A DNA stretch of 64,000 nt from Actinacidiphila paucisporea (GTDB lineage Bacteria; Actinomycetota; Actinomycetes; Streptomycetales; Streptomycetaceae). The stretch is from NCBI RefSeq assembly GCF_900142575.1, contig NZ_FRBI01000032.1:1-64000 (forward strand). The letters run 5' to 3'. Within the stretch, counting starts at the first letter, position 1, and each line of letters starts with the position of its first letter. This document shows positions 1 through 8,934 of this stretch, piece by piece. Under the pieces are notes generated by a model. That model was given only the letters and a program-made list of their open reading frames with translations, was not told the DNA's origin and ran no database searches. The position numbers were made by a program, and so were the translations under genes.

Positions 1-428
1 CGCCGGCGAGCGGCAACCTGGCGCGCGGCCGCAGCGTGACCGACACCGGCCACGCCGACGTCTACACCGCCGCCAACGCCGTCGACGGCAACGCGAGCAC
101 CTACTGGGAGTCGACCAACAACGCCTTCCCGCAGTCCATCACCGTCGACCTCGGCTCCGCACAGACCGTCGGCCGCGTCGTGATCAAACTGCCCCCCGCC
201 ACCGCCTGGGCCACCCGCACCGAAACCCTCTCCGTACTCGGCTCCACCAACAACAGCACCTGGACCACCCTCAAACCCTCCGCCGGCTACACCCTCAACC
301 CCGCCACCGGCAACACCGCCACCATCACCCTGACCCCCACCAGCACCCGCTACCTGCGCCTCACCGTCACCGGCAACACCGGCTGGCCCGCAGCCCAACT
401 CTCCGAACTGGAGGCCTACACCTCCTAG
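1..428 (+). CDS. C-terminal part of a secreted discoidin (F5/8 type C, CBM32-like) protein; 5' end outside window
   Basis: The reading frame is open from base 3 and gives about 141 residues ending at TAG 426-428. The whole visible part is one F5/8 type C domain: NLARGRSVT at its start, the AVDGNASTYWES signature, the DLGSAQTV beta strand, and a final YLRLTVTG...QLSELEAY strand. This carbohydrate-binding module usually sits at the C-terminus of secreted glycosidases, so the missing upstream part is probably an exported carbohydrate-active enzyme (inference). No catalytic domain is visible. The TAG stop lies in a CTAG that is also the left boundary of a 161-bp inverted-repeat element. Confidence 0.85.
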   Translation, partial: PASGNLARGRSVTDTGHADVYTAANAVDGNASTYWESTNNAFPQSITVDLGSAQTVGRVVIKLPPATAWATRTETLSVLGSTNNSTWTTLKPSAGYTLNPATGNTATITLTPTSTRYLRLTVTGNTGWPAAQLSELEAYTS

Positions 429-588
429 GGCCTGTCGTTCGGATCTCCGTGGAGGAAGGAGCGGTGCTCGGTGCGTGCAGCTGCAAGGCGGAGGAAGGAG
501 GCGACGCGGAGCCGTCGTCGACTGACGACAACGCGGCAGATGTGCGTGCCGGGCGCCGCGACGCCGCGGAGATCCACACGACAGGCCC
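428..588. mobile_element. 161-bp MITE-like element, copy 1
   Basis: A 161-bp segment bounded by 21-bp imperfect terminal inverted repeats. The left arm is 428-448 (GGGCCTGTCGT... ending GGATCTCC) and the right arm 568-588 (GGAGATCC... ending CGACAGGCCC). It matches copy 2 at 15500-15660 over its full length; the only five differences are in the terminal arms and the 119-bp core is identical. It starts at the CTAG forming the stop codon of the preceding gene. It encodes no transposase. A core hairpin GTCGTC-GACT-GACGAC is visible. It is probably a non-autonomous transposon remnant or a repeated palindromic element (inference). Confidence 0.75.
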
Positions 589-651
589 CAGCACCCGGCC
601 CGCCCGGGTCCTGGGCGCCTTCACCGCGCGCCGGGGTGACGATTAAGGTCG

Positions 652-1662
652 ATGACCATGGAATACCGTCACCTCGGCCGCAGCGGCCTGATCGTCAGCG
701 AGATCGCCTACGGAAACTGGCTCACCCACGGATCACAGGTGGAGGAGGACGCGGCGACCGCCTGCGTCCGGGCCGCCCTGGACGTCGGCATCACCACCTT
801 CGACACCGCCGACGTCTACGCGCAGACCCGCGCCGAGTCCGTACTGGGCCGGGCGCTCAAGGGTGAGCGCCGCGAGAACCTGGAGATCCTGACCAAGGTC
901 TTCTGGCCCACGGGCCCCGGTCGCAACGACCGGGGCCTGTCGCGCAAGCACATCCTGGAGTCGATCGACAACTCGCTGCGACGGCTCCAGACGGACCACG
1001 TCGACGTCTACCAGGCGCACCGCTACGACCGGTTCACGCCCCTGGAGGAGACGATGGAGGCCTTCGCCGACGTCGTGCACTCCGGCAAGGCGCACTACAT
1101 CGGCGTCTCGGAGTGGACCGCGGACCAGATCCGCCGCGGCCACGCGCTGGCGCGCGAGCTGCGCATCCCGCTGGTGTCCAACCAGCCGCAGTATTCCGCG
1201 CTGTGGCGGATCATCGAGGGCGAGGTCGTCCCGACCTCGCAGGAGCTGGGCCTCGGCCAGATCGTCTTCTCGCCGGTCGCCCAGGGCGTGCTCACCGGCA
1301 AGTACCTGCCGGGTCAGCAGCCGCCGGCCGGCTCCCGCGCCACCGACGACAAGGGCGGCGCCGGCATGATCAGCCGCTGGATGCGGGACGACCTGCTGGA
1401 ACGCGTCCAGGAGCTGAAGCCGCTGGCCGACGACGCCGGCCTGTCCCTGGCCCAGCTCGCGGTCGCCTGGGTGCTCCAGAACCCCAACGTCTCCGCCGCG
1501 ATCGTCGGCGCGTCCCGCCCCGAGCAGGTCGCGGAGAACGCCAAGGCCTCCGGTGTCCGGCTGGACGCCGAGGTGATGGCGAGGATCGAGCGGATCCTGG
1601 AGCCGGTCGCGGTGACGGACCCGCTGAAGGTCCACGAGAACGTGCCGACGGCCCGGCCGTAA
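652..1662 (+). CDS. Aldo/keto reductase (voltage-gated K+ channel beta-subunit-like family)
   Basis: 336 residues, a full-length NADPH-dependent aldo/keto reductase with a TIM-barrel fold. The catalytic tetrad is visible as Asp/Tyr in FDTADVYAQ (about 45-55), Lys in LTKVFW (about 80) and His in QAHRYD (about 120). The C-terminal cofactor segment contains SAAIVGASRPEQV. The family reduces small aldehydes or ketones in the cytoplasm; the substrate here cannot be told. ATG 652 is chosen; a second in-frame ATG lies at 658, and only a weak AAGG precedes them. The gene appears monocistronic, lying 63 bases downstream of the 161-bp element. Confidence 0.9.
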   Translation: MTMEYRHLGRSGLIVSEIAYGNWLTHGSQVEEDAATACVRAALDVGITTFDTADVYAQTRAESVLGRALKGERRENLEILTKVFWPTGPGRNDRGLSRKHILESIDNSLRRLQTDHVDVYQAHRYDRFTPLEETMEAFADVVHSGKAHYIGVSEWTADQIRRGHALARELRIPLVSNQPQYSALWRIIEGEVVPTSQELGLGQIVFSPVAQGVLTGKYLPGQQPPAGSRATDDKGGAGMISRWMRDDLLERVQELKPLADDAGLSLAQLAVAWVLQNPNVSAAIVGASRPEQVAENAKASGVRLDAEVMARIERILEPVAVTDPLKVHENVPTARP

Positions 1663-1707
1663 CAGCAGGGCGGCACAAGCGGTACACGCCGGTTGCGGGG
1701 GTAGTCT

Positions 1708-1725
1708 GACTACAGACCTGTAGTC
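1708..1725. promoter_or_regulatory. BlaI/MecI-type operator dyad upstream of the PAP2 gene
   Basis: GACTACAGACCTGTAGTC is a perfect 8+8 bp inverted repeat with a 2-base spacer, 65 bases before the PAP2 start. BlaI/MecI-family repressors bind dyads built on TACA...TGTA, often as TACTACA/TGTAGTA variants. An extra GTAGTC half-site lies just upstream at 1701-1706. The family assignment is inference; no BlaI gene is in the window. Confidence 0.6.
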
Positions 1726-1789
1726 AATCACCGCCGCAGCCGGCGTTCCCGGCCGCGTGCCAGGTGCCGGGAAGGGGACCACCCGCGCG

Positions 1790-2473
1790 ATGACCGTCCG
1801 CCTCCGCTGGTCCCGGCTGCTGCCACCCGCCACCTTCGCCGTCGCCTTCGTCCTGCTGGCCTGGCTGGTGCTGGCCCGGCACGGCACGCCGTACGGCTTC
1901 GACACCGGGCCGCACCGCTGGTCGGTCGGACACCGCCCGCACGGCGCGGCCACCGCCGCGCGGGCCGTCACGGACGCGGGGACGGGGCCCTGGCCCTACC
2001 TGGCCGCCGCACTCGGCGGCTGGCTGGCCGGCGGCGGCAGAACGCGTACCGCCGGGCAGGGGCCGCTGGTGGCGCTGCTCGCCGTGCTGGTGCTGCTGGT
2101 CGGCCAGACGCTGCGCACCCTGCTCGTGACGGCACTGCACCGCGCCAGGCCGCCCGCCGCGGACTGGGCAGCCCACGCGTCGGGCTACTCCTTCCCCTCC
2201 GGGCACACCGCCTCCAGCGCGATCGCCGCCGGGCTGCTCGCCTGGGGCCTGCTGCGGGCCCTGCCCGGCGCCCGTGGCCGGGCGGCGGCCGCGCTCTGCG
2301 GCCTGGCGGCCCTGGCGGTCGGCTGCACCCGCGTCTACCTGGGCGTGCACTGGCCGTCGGACGTGGTCGGCGGCTGGCTGTTCGCCGGGTGCTGGCTCAC
2401 CGCGCTGCTGCCGCCGCTGACCGCGTACGCCGGGCGTGCGGGACGGGCGGACGGTCAGACCGACACGCCGTGA
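1790..2473 (+). CDS. PAP2-superfamily membrane phosphatase
   Basis: 227 residues with about five to six hydrophobic segments. It carries the three phosphatase motifs: a degenerate first motif ending HRARPP (about residue 120), PSGHTAS (about 138) and TRVYLGVHWPSDV (about 180), whose histidines make the active site. Such proteins dephosphorylate lipid phosphates, for example undecaprenyl pyrophosphate or phosphatidic acid, at the outer face of the membrane. ATG 1790 follows GAAGGGG with 12-base spacing; a GTG at 1757 is possible. A BlaI-type operator upstream suggests induction by cell-wall stress (inference). The 3' end overlaps the convergent hydrolase gene by 19 bp. Confidence 0.85.
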   Translation: MTVRLRWSRLLPPATFAVAFVLLAWLVLARHGTPYGFDTGPHRWSVGHRPHGAATAARAVTDAGTGPWPYLAAALGGWLAGGGRTRTAGQGPLVALLAVLVLLVGQTLRTLLVTALHRARPPAADWAAHASGYSFPSGHTASSAIAAGLLAWGLLRALPGARGRAAAALCGLAALAVGCTRVYLGVHWPSDVVGGWLFAGCWLTALLPPLTAYAGRAGRADGQTDTP

Positions 2474-3708
2474 GCGCGCAGGTAGCGCAGCGGGTCGATG
2501 TCGTCGCCGTAGACCGGCCCGGTCCTGATCTCGAAGTGCAGGTGCGGCCCGGTGACATTCCCGGTCGCGCCGGAACGCGCGATCCGCTGGCCCTCGTTGA
2601 CCTGCTGTCCGACCTTGACCGCTATCTGCGACAGGTGGCCGTACTGGCTGTAGTGGCCGTCCGCGTGCCTGATCACCACCTGGTAGCCGTACGAGCCGCC
2701 CCAGCCGGCCGTGACGACCTTGCCCGCGGCCACCGAGTGGACGGCGGTGCCCGTGGGGACCAGGAAGTCCATGCCGGTGTGGTAGCCGCTGGCCCAGTGG
2801 CTGCCCGACGCGTGGTACGGCGTGCCGAGCGAGGCGTGCACCGGCAGCGTGAAACCGCCGCGGTGCGGGGCGGCGGCCGGCTTGGTGTGCACCGAGACGG
2901 CGGTGGCGGGCTTCTTCCCTGCGGCCTCGTGCGCCGGAGCCTTCGGAGCCGCCTTGGGCGCGGGCTTCCTGGCGGTCTTCTGCACGGTCTTCGCGGGCGC
3001 CGTCAGCGGTGCGGTCCGCGGTGCGGTCAGCGCGAGGCGCTGGCCGGGCAGGATCAGGTCGGGGTCGCTGCCGACGACCCCGCGGTTGTCGGCGTAGAGC
3101 TTCGGCCAGCCGCCGCCGACGTGCTGGTCGGCGGCGATCCCGGACAGCGTGTCGCCGGGGACGACCGTGTAGCGGTCGTGCGCGGCCGTCTTCGCCGGGG
3201 TCTTCGCGGCGGCCTTGGCCGGGGCCTTCGCGTGCGCTTTCACCGGGGTCTTGGCCACGTGGGCGGTGTGCGCCGGCACGGGGCGGATCTTCGCCGCGGG
3301 CACGTGCACCTTGTGCGACGCGTCGGCCGCCTGCCGGGTGAGCCCGGCCCGCACCGAGCAGACCGGCCAGGCGCCCGGGCCCTGGCTGCGCAGCACCTTC
3401 TCGGCCACCGCGATCTGCTGGTTCTTCGTCGCCAGGTCGGCACGCGCCGCGTAGGAGCCGCCGCCGAAGGACTTCCAGGTGGAGGCGGTGAACTGCAGGC
3501 CGCCGTAGTAGCCGTTGCCGGTGTTGACGTGCCAGTTGCCCGACGACTCGCAGTTGGCGACCTTGTCCCACACCCCCGCCGACTCCGCGTGCGCGCTGCT
3601 CAGCCCGATCAGCGGGAGCGCGAGGCCCGCCCCGCCGGCGGTGACGGTCAGCGAGGCCTGGGAGACCCTGCTGGGGCGGTAACGGCGGTGGCGTCCGCGT
3701 AAGGGCAT
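2455..3708 (-). CDS. Secreted three-domain cell-wall hydrolase: Rpf transglycosylase - LysM - M23 endopeptidase
   Basis: 417 residues from ATG 3708, preceded by GAGAGGAC. An Arg-rich N-terminus and signal peptide end near SSAHA (about 38). Next is an Rpf-type transglycosylase domain (VWDKVANCESSGNW with the catalytic Glu, about 42-115). A Lys/Ala-rich linker leads to a LysM (RYTVVPGDTLSGIA, about 185-235), a second linker, and an M23 peptidase with HTGMD and GPHLHFE zinc-binding motifs (about 290-410). It should cut both the glycan strand and peptide cross-links of peptidoglycan outside the cell. Rpf enzymes promote exit from dormancy in actinobacteria (established). The tail overlaps the convergent PAP2 gene. 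I see no c-di-AMP riboswitch in its short leader. Confidence 0.88.
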   Translation of the reverse strand: MPLRGRHRRYRPSRVSQASLTVTAGGAGLALPLIGLSSAHAESAGVWDKVANCESSGNWHVNTGNGYYGGLQFTASTWKSFGGGSYAARADLATKNQQIAVAEKVLRSQGPGAWPVCSVRAGLTRQAADASHKVHVPAAKIRPVPAHTAHVAKTPVKAHAKAPAKAAAKTPAKTAAHDRYTVVPGDTLSGIAADQHVGGGWPKLYADNRGVVGSDPDLILPGQRLALTAPRTAPLTAPAKTVQKTARKPAPKAAPKAPAHEAAGKKPATAVSVHTKPAAAPHRGGFTLPVHASLGTPYHASGSHWASGYHTGMDFLVPTGTAVHSVAAGKVVTAGWGGSYGYQVVIRHADGHYSQYGHLSQIAVKVGQQVNEGQRIARSGATGNVTGPHLHFEIRTGPVYGDDIDPLRYLRAHGVSV

Positions 3709-3902
3709 GAGACGAGTCCTCTCCCGGGACCGGCCGGCGCCGCGCTCCGCGACCCGGGCTTGCCGAACGCCCGAATTGCCGGGCCGCGCACAGAGTAGGC
3801 CCGCCCCGGGCGTGCCACAAGAGCGCACGGCGCGCGTACGCCCCCGCTACGCCGACCTGCGCAGGCGGGGAATCACCGGCGCGGGCGGGTGTTGGAAGAA
3901 GG

Positions 3903-4907
3903 GTGAGTTCCGTACTGCGCGACACGCCGTTCTCGATCCTCGACCGGTCGAGGATCAGGGAAGGCGAGGACGGCCCGCGCGCCCTGCGCGAGACGGTGGC
4001 CCTCGCACGGGAGGCCGAAGCCCTCGGCTTCCACCGCTTCTGGGTCTCCGAGCACCACAGCGTGCCCGGCGTCGCCGGCTCGGCCCCCACGGTGCTGGCC
4101 GCCGCGGTCGCCGCGGCCACCTCGCGGATCCGGGTGGGCACCGGCGGGGTGATGCTGCCCAACCACCAGCCGCTGGTGGTCGCCGAGCAGTTCGGCGTAC
4201 TGGAATCGCTCTTCCCCGGCCGGATCGACATGGGCCTCGGCCGCTCGGTCGGTTTCACCGACGGGGTACGGCGGGCGCTGGGCCGCGGCAAGGACGCGGC
4301 CGAGGCGTTCGGCGAGCAGGTGGCGGAAGTGCTCGGCTGGTTCACCGGCGAGCAGACCGCCCACCGCGGGGTGCACGCCCTCCCGGCGGAGGGCCTGCGG
4401 CCCGCGCCCTTCCTGCTGGCCACCGGCAGCGGCGCGGACCTCGCGGCGGCGCTCGGGCTGCCGCTGGTCATCGCGGCGGTGCGCGGCGAGGACGCGATGC
4501 TGCGGGCGGTCGAGCGCTACCGTGCCGCCTTCCGCCCCTCGCCCTGGGCCGCCGCCCCCTACGTCGTCCTCTCCGGCACGGTCGCCGTCGCCCCCACGGC
4601 CGGGGCGGCCCACCGCCTGCTGCTGCCCGAGGCCTGGTCGACGGCCTACTCCCGCACGCACGGCGTCTTCCCCCCGCTCGTGGCCGCCGAGACGGTCGAG
4701 TCCACGGCGATGACCGACCGCGAACGGTCCGCCTTCTCGGCGGCCCTGGCCGCCGGGCACCTGGCCGGCACACCCTCCGAGGTCGCACCGGCCCTGGAGT
4801 CCCTGCTGCTGCGGAGCGGGGCGGCGGAATTCCTGGTGACCACCAGCACGTACGACCGCCGTCGGCTTCTCGAGTCCTACCGCCTGCTGTCCGCCCTCCT
4901 CTCCTGA
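3903..4907 (+). CDS. LLM-class flavin-dependent oxidoreductase (luciferase-like, MsnO8-type)
   Basis: 334 residues, a single bacterial-luciferase-like TIM barrel. Family landmarks are FSILDRSR near the N-terminus, GFHRFWVSEHH (about 45), RIRVGTGGVMLPNH (about 78) and FPGRIDMGLGRS (about 110). These enzymes use reduced FMN/F420 and oxygen on unknown substrates. GTG 3903 is used, with GGAAGAAGG just upstream. It is divergent from the Rpf-LysM-M23 gene with a 194-bp shared upstream region. A block of palindromic repeats follows it. Physiological role unknown. Confidence 0.85.
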   Translation: MSSVLRDTPFSILDRSRIREGEDGPRALRETVALAREAEALGFHRFWVSEHHSVPGVAGSAPTVLAAAVAAATSRIRVGTGGVMLPNHQPLVVAEQFGVLESLFPGRIDMGLGRSVGFTDGVRRALGRGKDAAEAFGEQVAEVLGWFTGEQTAHRGVHALPAEGLRPAPFLLATGSGADLAAALGLPLVIAAVRGEDAMLRAVERYRAAFRPSPWAAAPYVVLSGTVAVAPTAGAAHRLLLPEAWSTAYSRTHGVFPPLVAAETVESTAMTDRERSAFSAALAAGHLAGTPSEVAPALESLLLRSGAAEFLVTTSTYDRRRLLESYRLLSALLS

Positions 4908-5407
4908 CCAACGGTCCCCCTTCGGCAGGAGGTGCCCCCCAGGGGCGGGGGCCGGCCGTCGACAAGCTGTACGCCGCCACCGTCCCGAAGGGGCTGTTCG
5001 GTCCGATCCGGACCACCGGCCAGTGACCGGTTGCGCGCGCCGTTCCCCGCGCCCCCGGGGGCACCCCCCGCGCAAGACGGCGCCCCACAGGGGCGCGGGG
5101 AACGGCGCGACCAACCGTCGACAAGCTGCACGCCGCCACCATCCCGAAGGGGCTGTTCGGTCCGTGCCGGACCACCGGCCAGTGACCGGTTGCGCGCGCC
5201 GTTCCCCGCGCCCCCGGGGGCACCCCCTTGCCGAAGGGAAACCGCATGCCCACCGCGCCCAGCGGAAGCGCACCCCCGTGCGCAAGGGGAAGCGCCCCCG
5301 GAGGGGGTGGGCTGGTCGGAGCAGTGGTTCACTCGGGGGTGGGAGTGCGGCCCCGGATGGGCCTCGTCACCGCGCCCGGAGGGCACCGGCGTTCATACGG
5401 TGAGCGT
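4908..5407. repeat. Palindromic repeat block with a 113-bp direct repeat (offset 159 bp)
   Basis: This gene-free stretch holds two near-identical direct copies, 4956-5068 and 5115-5227. Each runs from CCGTCGACAAGCTG through GAAGGGGCTGTTCGGTCC to GTTCCCCGCGCCCCCGG. Between them is an inverted GGGGCGCGGGGAAC arm, so large hairpins can form. Related copies lie at 17450-17720. The last 180 bases carry the carboxypeptidase upstream region, with no gene seen. Confidence 0.75.
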
Positions 5408-6619
5408 ATGAGCAACCGCCGTGCAGCCACCCGTGTCCGCCGCCGCGTCGCCGCCGTCTTCGGCGTCGGGTGCTGTCTGGCCGTGCTCGCGGTGCCGGCC
5501 CACGCGGCCGGGGACTCGCAGGTCGGCGGGGCGCAGCTCGGCGAACCCGGCGTGCAGGTGCAGCGCGACGAGGGCGCGCCGAGGCTGCCGTCCGGCATCA
5601 GCGCCCTGTCGTGGACGGTGTCGGACGCCAGGACCGGCCAGGTCCTCGCCGCGAAGGACGCGCACCGCCGACTGCCGCCCGCGTCCACCCTCAAGACGCT
5701 CTTCGCGGTGACCGTGCTCCCCCGCTTCCCCGCCGGCGAGACCCGCAAGGTCACCGACGAGGACCTGGCCGGCATCGGCGCCGGCAGCAGCCTGGTCGGG
5801 GTGCAGGCCGGGCAGACGTACACCGTCGCCGACCTGTGGCGCGGTGTCTTCCTCGCCTCGGGCAACGACGCCGTGCACGTCCTGGCGCACATGAACGGCT
5901 CCGTGCCGCTGACGGTCGCCCAGATGCAGGCCAAGGCGCGGATGCTGGGCGCGGACGACACCCATGTCGTCTCCCCGGACGGCTACGACAACCCCGGCCA
6001 GGTCTCCTCCGCCTACGACCTGGCGCTGTTCGCCCGCGCGGGCCTGGCGAACCGCGACTTCACCGCCTACGCCTCGACGGCGAGCGCGGAATTCCCCGGC
6101 GGCTTCGACACGCACGGCGGGTACGTGAAGTCGTACGGCATCCAGAACACCAACCGGCTGCTGACCGGCGCGGGCGGCGTCCACCCGTACCCGGGGCTGA
6201 TCGGGGTGAAGAACGGCTACACCACCAACGCCGGCAACACGCTGATCGCCGCCGCGACCCGGCAGGGCAGGACGCTCATCGTCACCGTGATGAACCCGCA
6301 GTCGGGCCTGCCGCAGGCCGTCTACACCGAGGCGGGCAAGCTCCTGGACTGGGGATTCGCCGCCGCGGGGCACACCACCTCCGTGGGCACCCTGAACGCC
6401 GCACCGACCGCCTACCACCTCAAGGGCATCCCAGCGCAGGCCCCGGCACCGGCGAAGCAGCAGCACGAGCCGGCGGAGCAGAAGCCGGCGCCGGCGCCGG
6501 CCGCGCATTCCTCGAACGCGTCGGCCCGCGCCTGGTACGTCGGCGGCGGGCTCGCCGTGGTGGCGGCCGCGTCCGTCGTGCTGCTGCGGCGCAAGACCGG
6601 CGGCGGCCGGAACCGCTGA
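5408..6619 (+). CDS. D-alanyl-D-alanine carboxypeptidase (S11, DacA/DacC-like)
   Basis: 403 residues from ATG 5408. The N-terminal signal peptide ends about VPAHA (34). The penicillin-binding S11 domain (about 60-330) has all three active-site motifs: SxxK as PPASTLKTL, SxN as LASGND, and a KTG variant VKNGYTT. A Pro/Ala/Gln linker leads to a C-terminal membrane helix (YVGGGLAVVAAASVVLL) and an RRK anchor. It trims the terminal D-Ala of peptidoglycan stem peptides at the outer membrane face, limiting cross-linking (established for the family). KNG instead of KTG is tolerated in some S11 members. It is alone and follows a repeat block. Confidence 0.92.
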   Translation: MSNRRAATRVRRRVAAVFGVGCCLAVLAVPAHAAGDSQVGGAQLGEPGVQVQRDEGAPRLPSGISALSWTVSDARTGQVLAAKDAHRRLPPASTLKTLFAVTVLPRFPAGETRKVTDEDLAGIGAGSSLVGVQAGQTYTVADLWRGVFLASGNDAVHVLAHMNGSVPLTVAQMQAKARMLGADDTHVVSPDGYDNPGQVSSAYDLALFARAGLANRDFTAYASTASAEFPGGFDTHGGYVKSYGIQNTNRLLTGAGGVHPYPGLIGVKNGYTTNAGNTLIAAATRQGRTLIVTVMNPQSGLPQAVYTEAGKLLDWGFAAAGHTTSVGTLNAAPTAYHLKGIPAQAPAPAKQQHEPAEQKPAPAPAAHSSNASARAWYVGGGLAVVAAASVVLLRRKTGGGRNR

Positions 6620-6906
6620 GCGGCACGGGGGACGTGCTACAGTACCTACAGCATCTGTCTGCGCCCTCTTTTCAGCGGCGCCGGTGCTCGTTCAGAAATC
6701 CCACCGCCCGACGGCAGTCGCCTCCGGCTCGGTGATCCTCTTCACTCTTGCGCAAGCTCAAGCGCAGCGCATGCGCACCGGTTCGCGCCCAGCGCCGTGG
6801 TCTTCCGCCACGGCCCGGGCCACCGGGCGATGTCCGCGGTCCGCGGAGCGTGATCTGTCCGCTCCCGCCGCACACTCCTCCTCCGTCCGCGAAAGGACGA
6901 CCTCTC
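6620..6906 (+). promoter_or_regulatory. Long C-rich leader of the rho paralogue
   Basis: 287 non-coding bases precede the rho-like gene. There is an ACAG-CAT-CTGT mini-dyad near 6647. The last 60 bases are rich in pyrimidine-C dinucleotides (CTCCCGCC...CACTCCTCCTCC) and poor in G, like Rho-utilisation sites, followed by GAAAGGACGA as ribosome-binding site. Autoregulation by Rho in its own leader is known in other bacteria; here it is inference. Confidence 0.35.
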
Positions 6907-8058
<1,152 letters not shown>

Positions 8059-8120
8059 CGCGCACTCGCCGGTCGAAATCCGGTGGCCCGCGGCGGCTCG
8101 GCCGCGTGATGATCGGGCCC

Positions 8121-8933
8121 ATGGACGCGCACGTGGGGGATGACGGCGGTACGGCGATGGCGCGGGCCTTCCTGCGTGACGGCTTCGTCAAGATCGAGGG
8201 GGCATTTCCCAGGGCGACCGCACGGGAGTGCGAGGCGCTGCTGTGGAAGGAGACCGGGTGCGACCCGGACGACCCGGCGACGTGGACCGAGCCGGTGCAC
8301 TGGGTCGGCGGCATGGCGCAGCCGCCCTTCGTCGCCGCGGCCAACACCCCGGCCCTGCATGCCGCGTTCGACGTGCTGGTGGGGCCGGGACGCTGGGCGC
8401 CGCGGCCGTCGCTGGGCTCCTTCCCCCTGCGCTTCCCGCACGAGGTGGAGCCGGACGACGCCGGCTGGCACATCGACGGCGGCTATCTGCCCGACGGTGA
8501 GACCTGGTATTTCGCCAACGTGCGGTCCCGGGAAAGGGCGTTGCTGATGCTGTTCCTGTTCACCGACGTCTCCGAGGTCGACGCGCCGACCAGGATCCGC
8601 GCCGGCTCGCACCTGGACATGCCCGTGCTGCTGGCCCCGTACGGTGACGCCGGCGTGTCGATCCTGGAGATCGCGCCCGCCATGGTCGACGCCACGCGCC
8701 ATCGCCCGGAGGTACTCGCCACCGGGCAGGCCGGCGACGTCTTCTTGTGCCACCCCTTCCTGGTGCACGCGGCGCAGCCCCACCACGGCACCGCGCCCCG
8801 CTTCCTGGCGCAGCCGCCGCTCTACCCGGCGGTGCCGCTGGAGTTGGAGCGGGCCGACGGCGCCTACTCGCCGGTGGAGTCCTCGATCCGGCAGGGGCTC
8901 GGCGCGAACGGCGGCCGCCAGGAGATCGGTTAG
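8121..8933 (+). CDS. Phytanoyl-CoA dioxygenase (PhyH)-family Fe(II)/2-oxoglutarate oxygenase
   Basis: About 270 residues. The 2-His-1-Asp iron facial triad is visible as WHIDGG (HxD, about 115) and a distal His in CHPFLVHAAQPHHG (about 212); PRFLAQPP supplies a likely 2-oxoglutarate-binding Arg. Such enzymes hydroxylate or halogenate small molecules; the substrate is unknown. Starts at 8106 (GTG), 8109, 8121 and 8157 are all possible; 8121 gives a normal N-terminus. One base separates its TAG from the GTG of the next gene, so it is probably co-transcribed and translationally coupled with the LAL regulator. Confidence 0.8.
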   Translation: MDAHVGDDGGTAMARAFLRDGFVKIEGAFPRATARECEALLWKETGCDPDDPATWTEPVHWVGGMAQPPFVAAANTPALHAAFDVLVGPGRWAPRPSLGSFPLRFPHEVEPDDAGWHIDGGYLPDGETWYFANVRSRERALLMLFLFTDVSEVDAPTRIRAGSHLDMPVLLAPYGDAGVSILEIAPAMVDATRHRPEVLATGQAGDVFLCHPFLVHAAQPHHGTAPRFLAQPPLYPAVPLELERADGAYSPVESSIRQGLGANGGRQEIG

Positions 8934-8934
8934 C

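Noticed and set aside
449..646. Short reading frame across the 161-bp element, also present in copy 2
   Set aside because: The peptide arises only from the repeat DNA, has no ribosome-binding site and extends differently in each copy.
3709..3902. Second c-di-AMP riboswitch upstream of the Rpf-LysM-M23 gene
   Set aside because: The leader is short and lacks the GAACCC..CAG and GGGGTGAAGCC core seen at 12784-12955.
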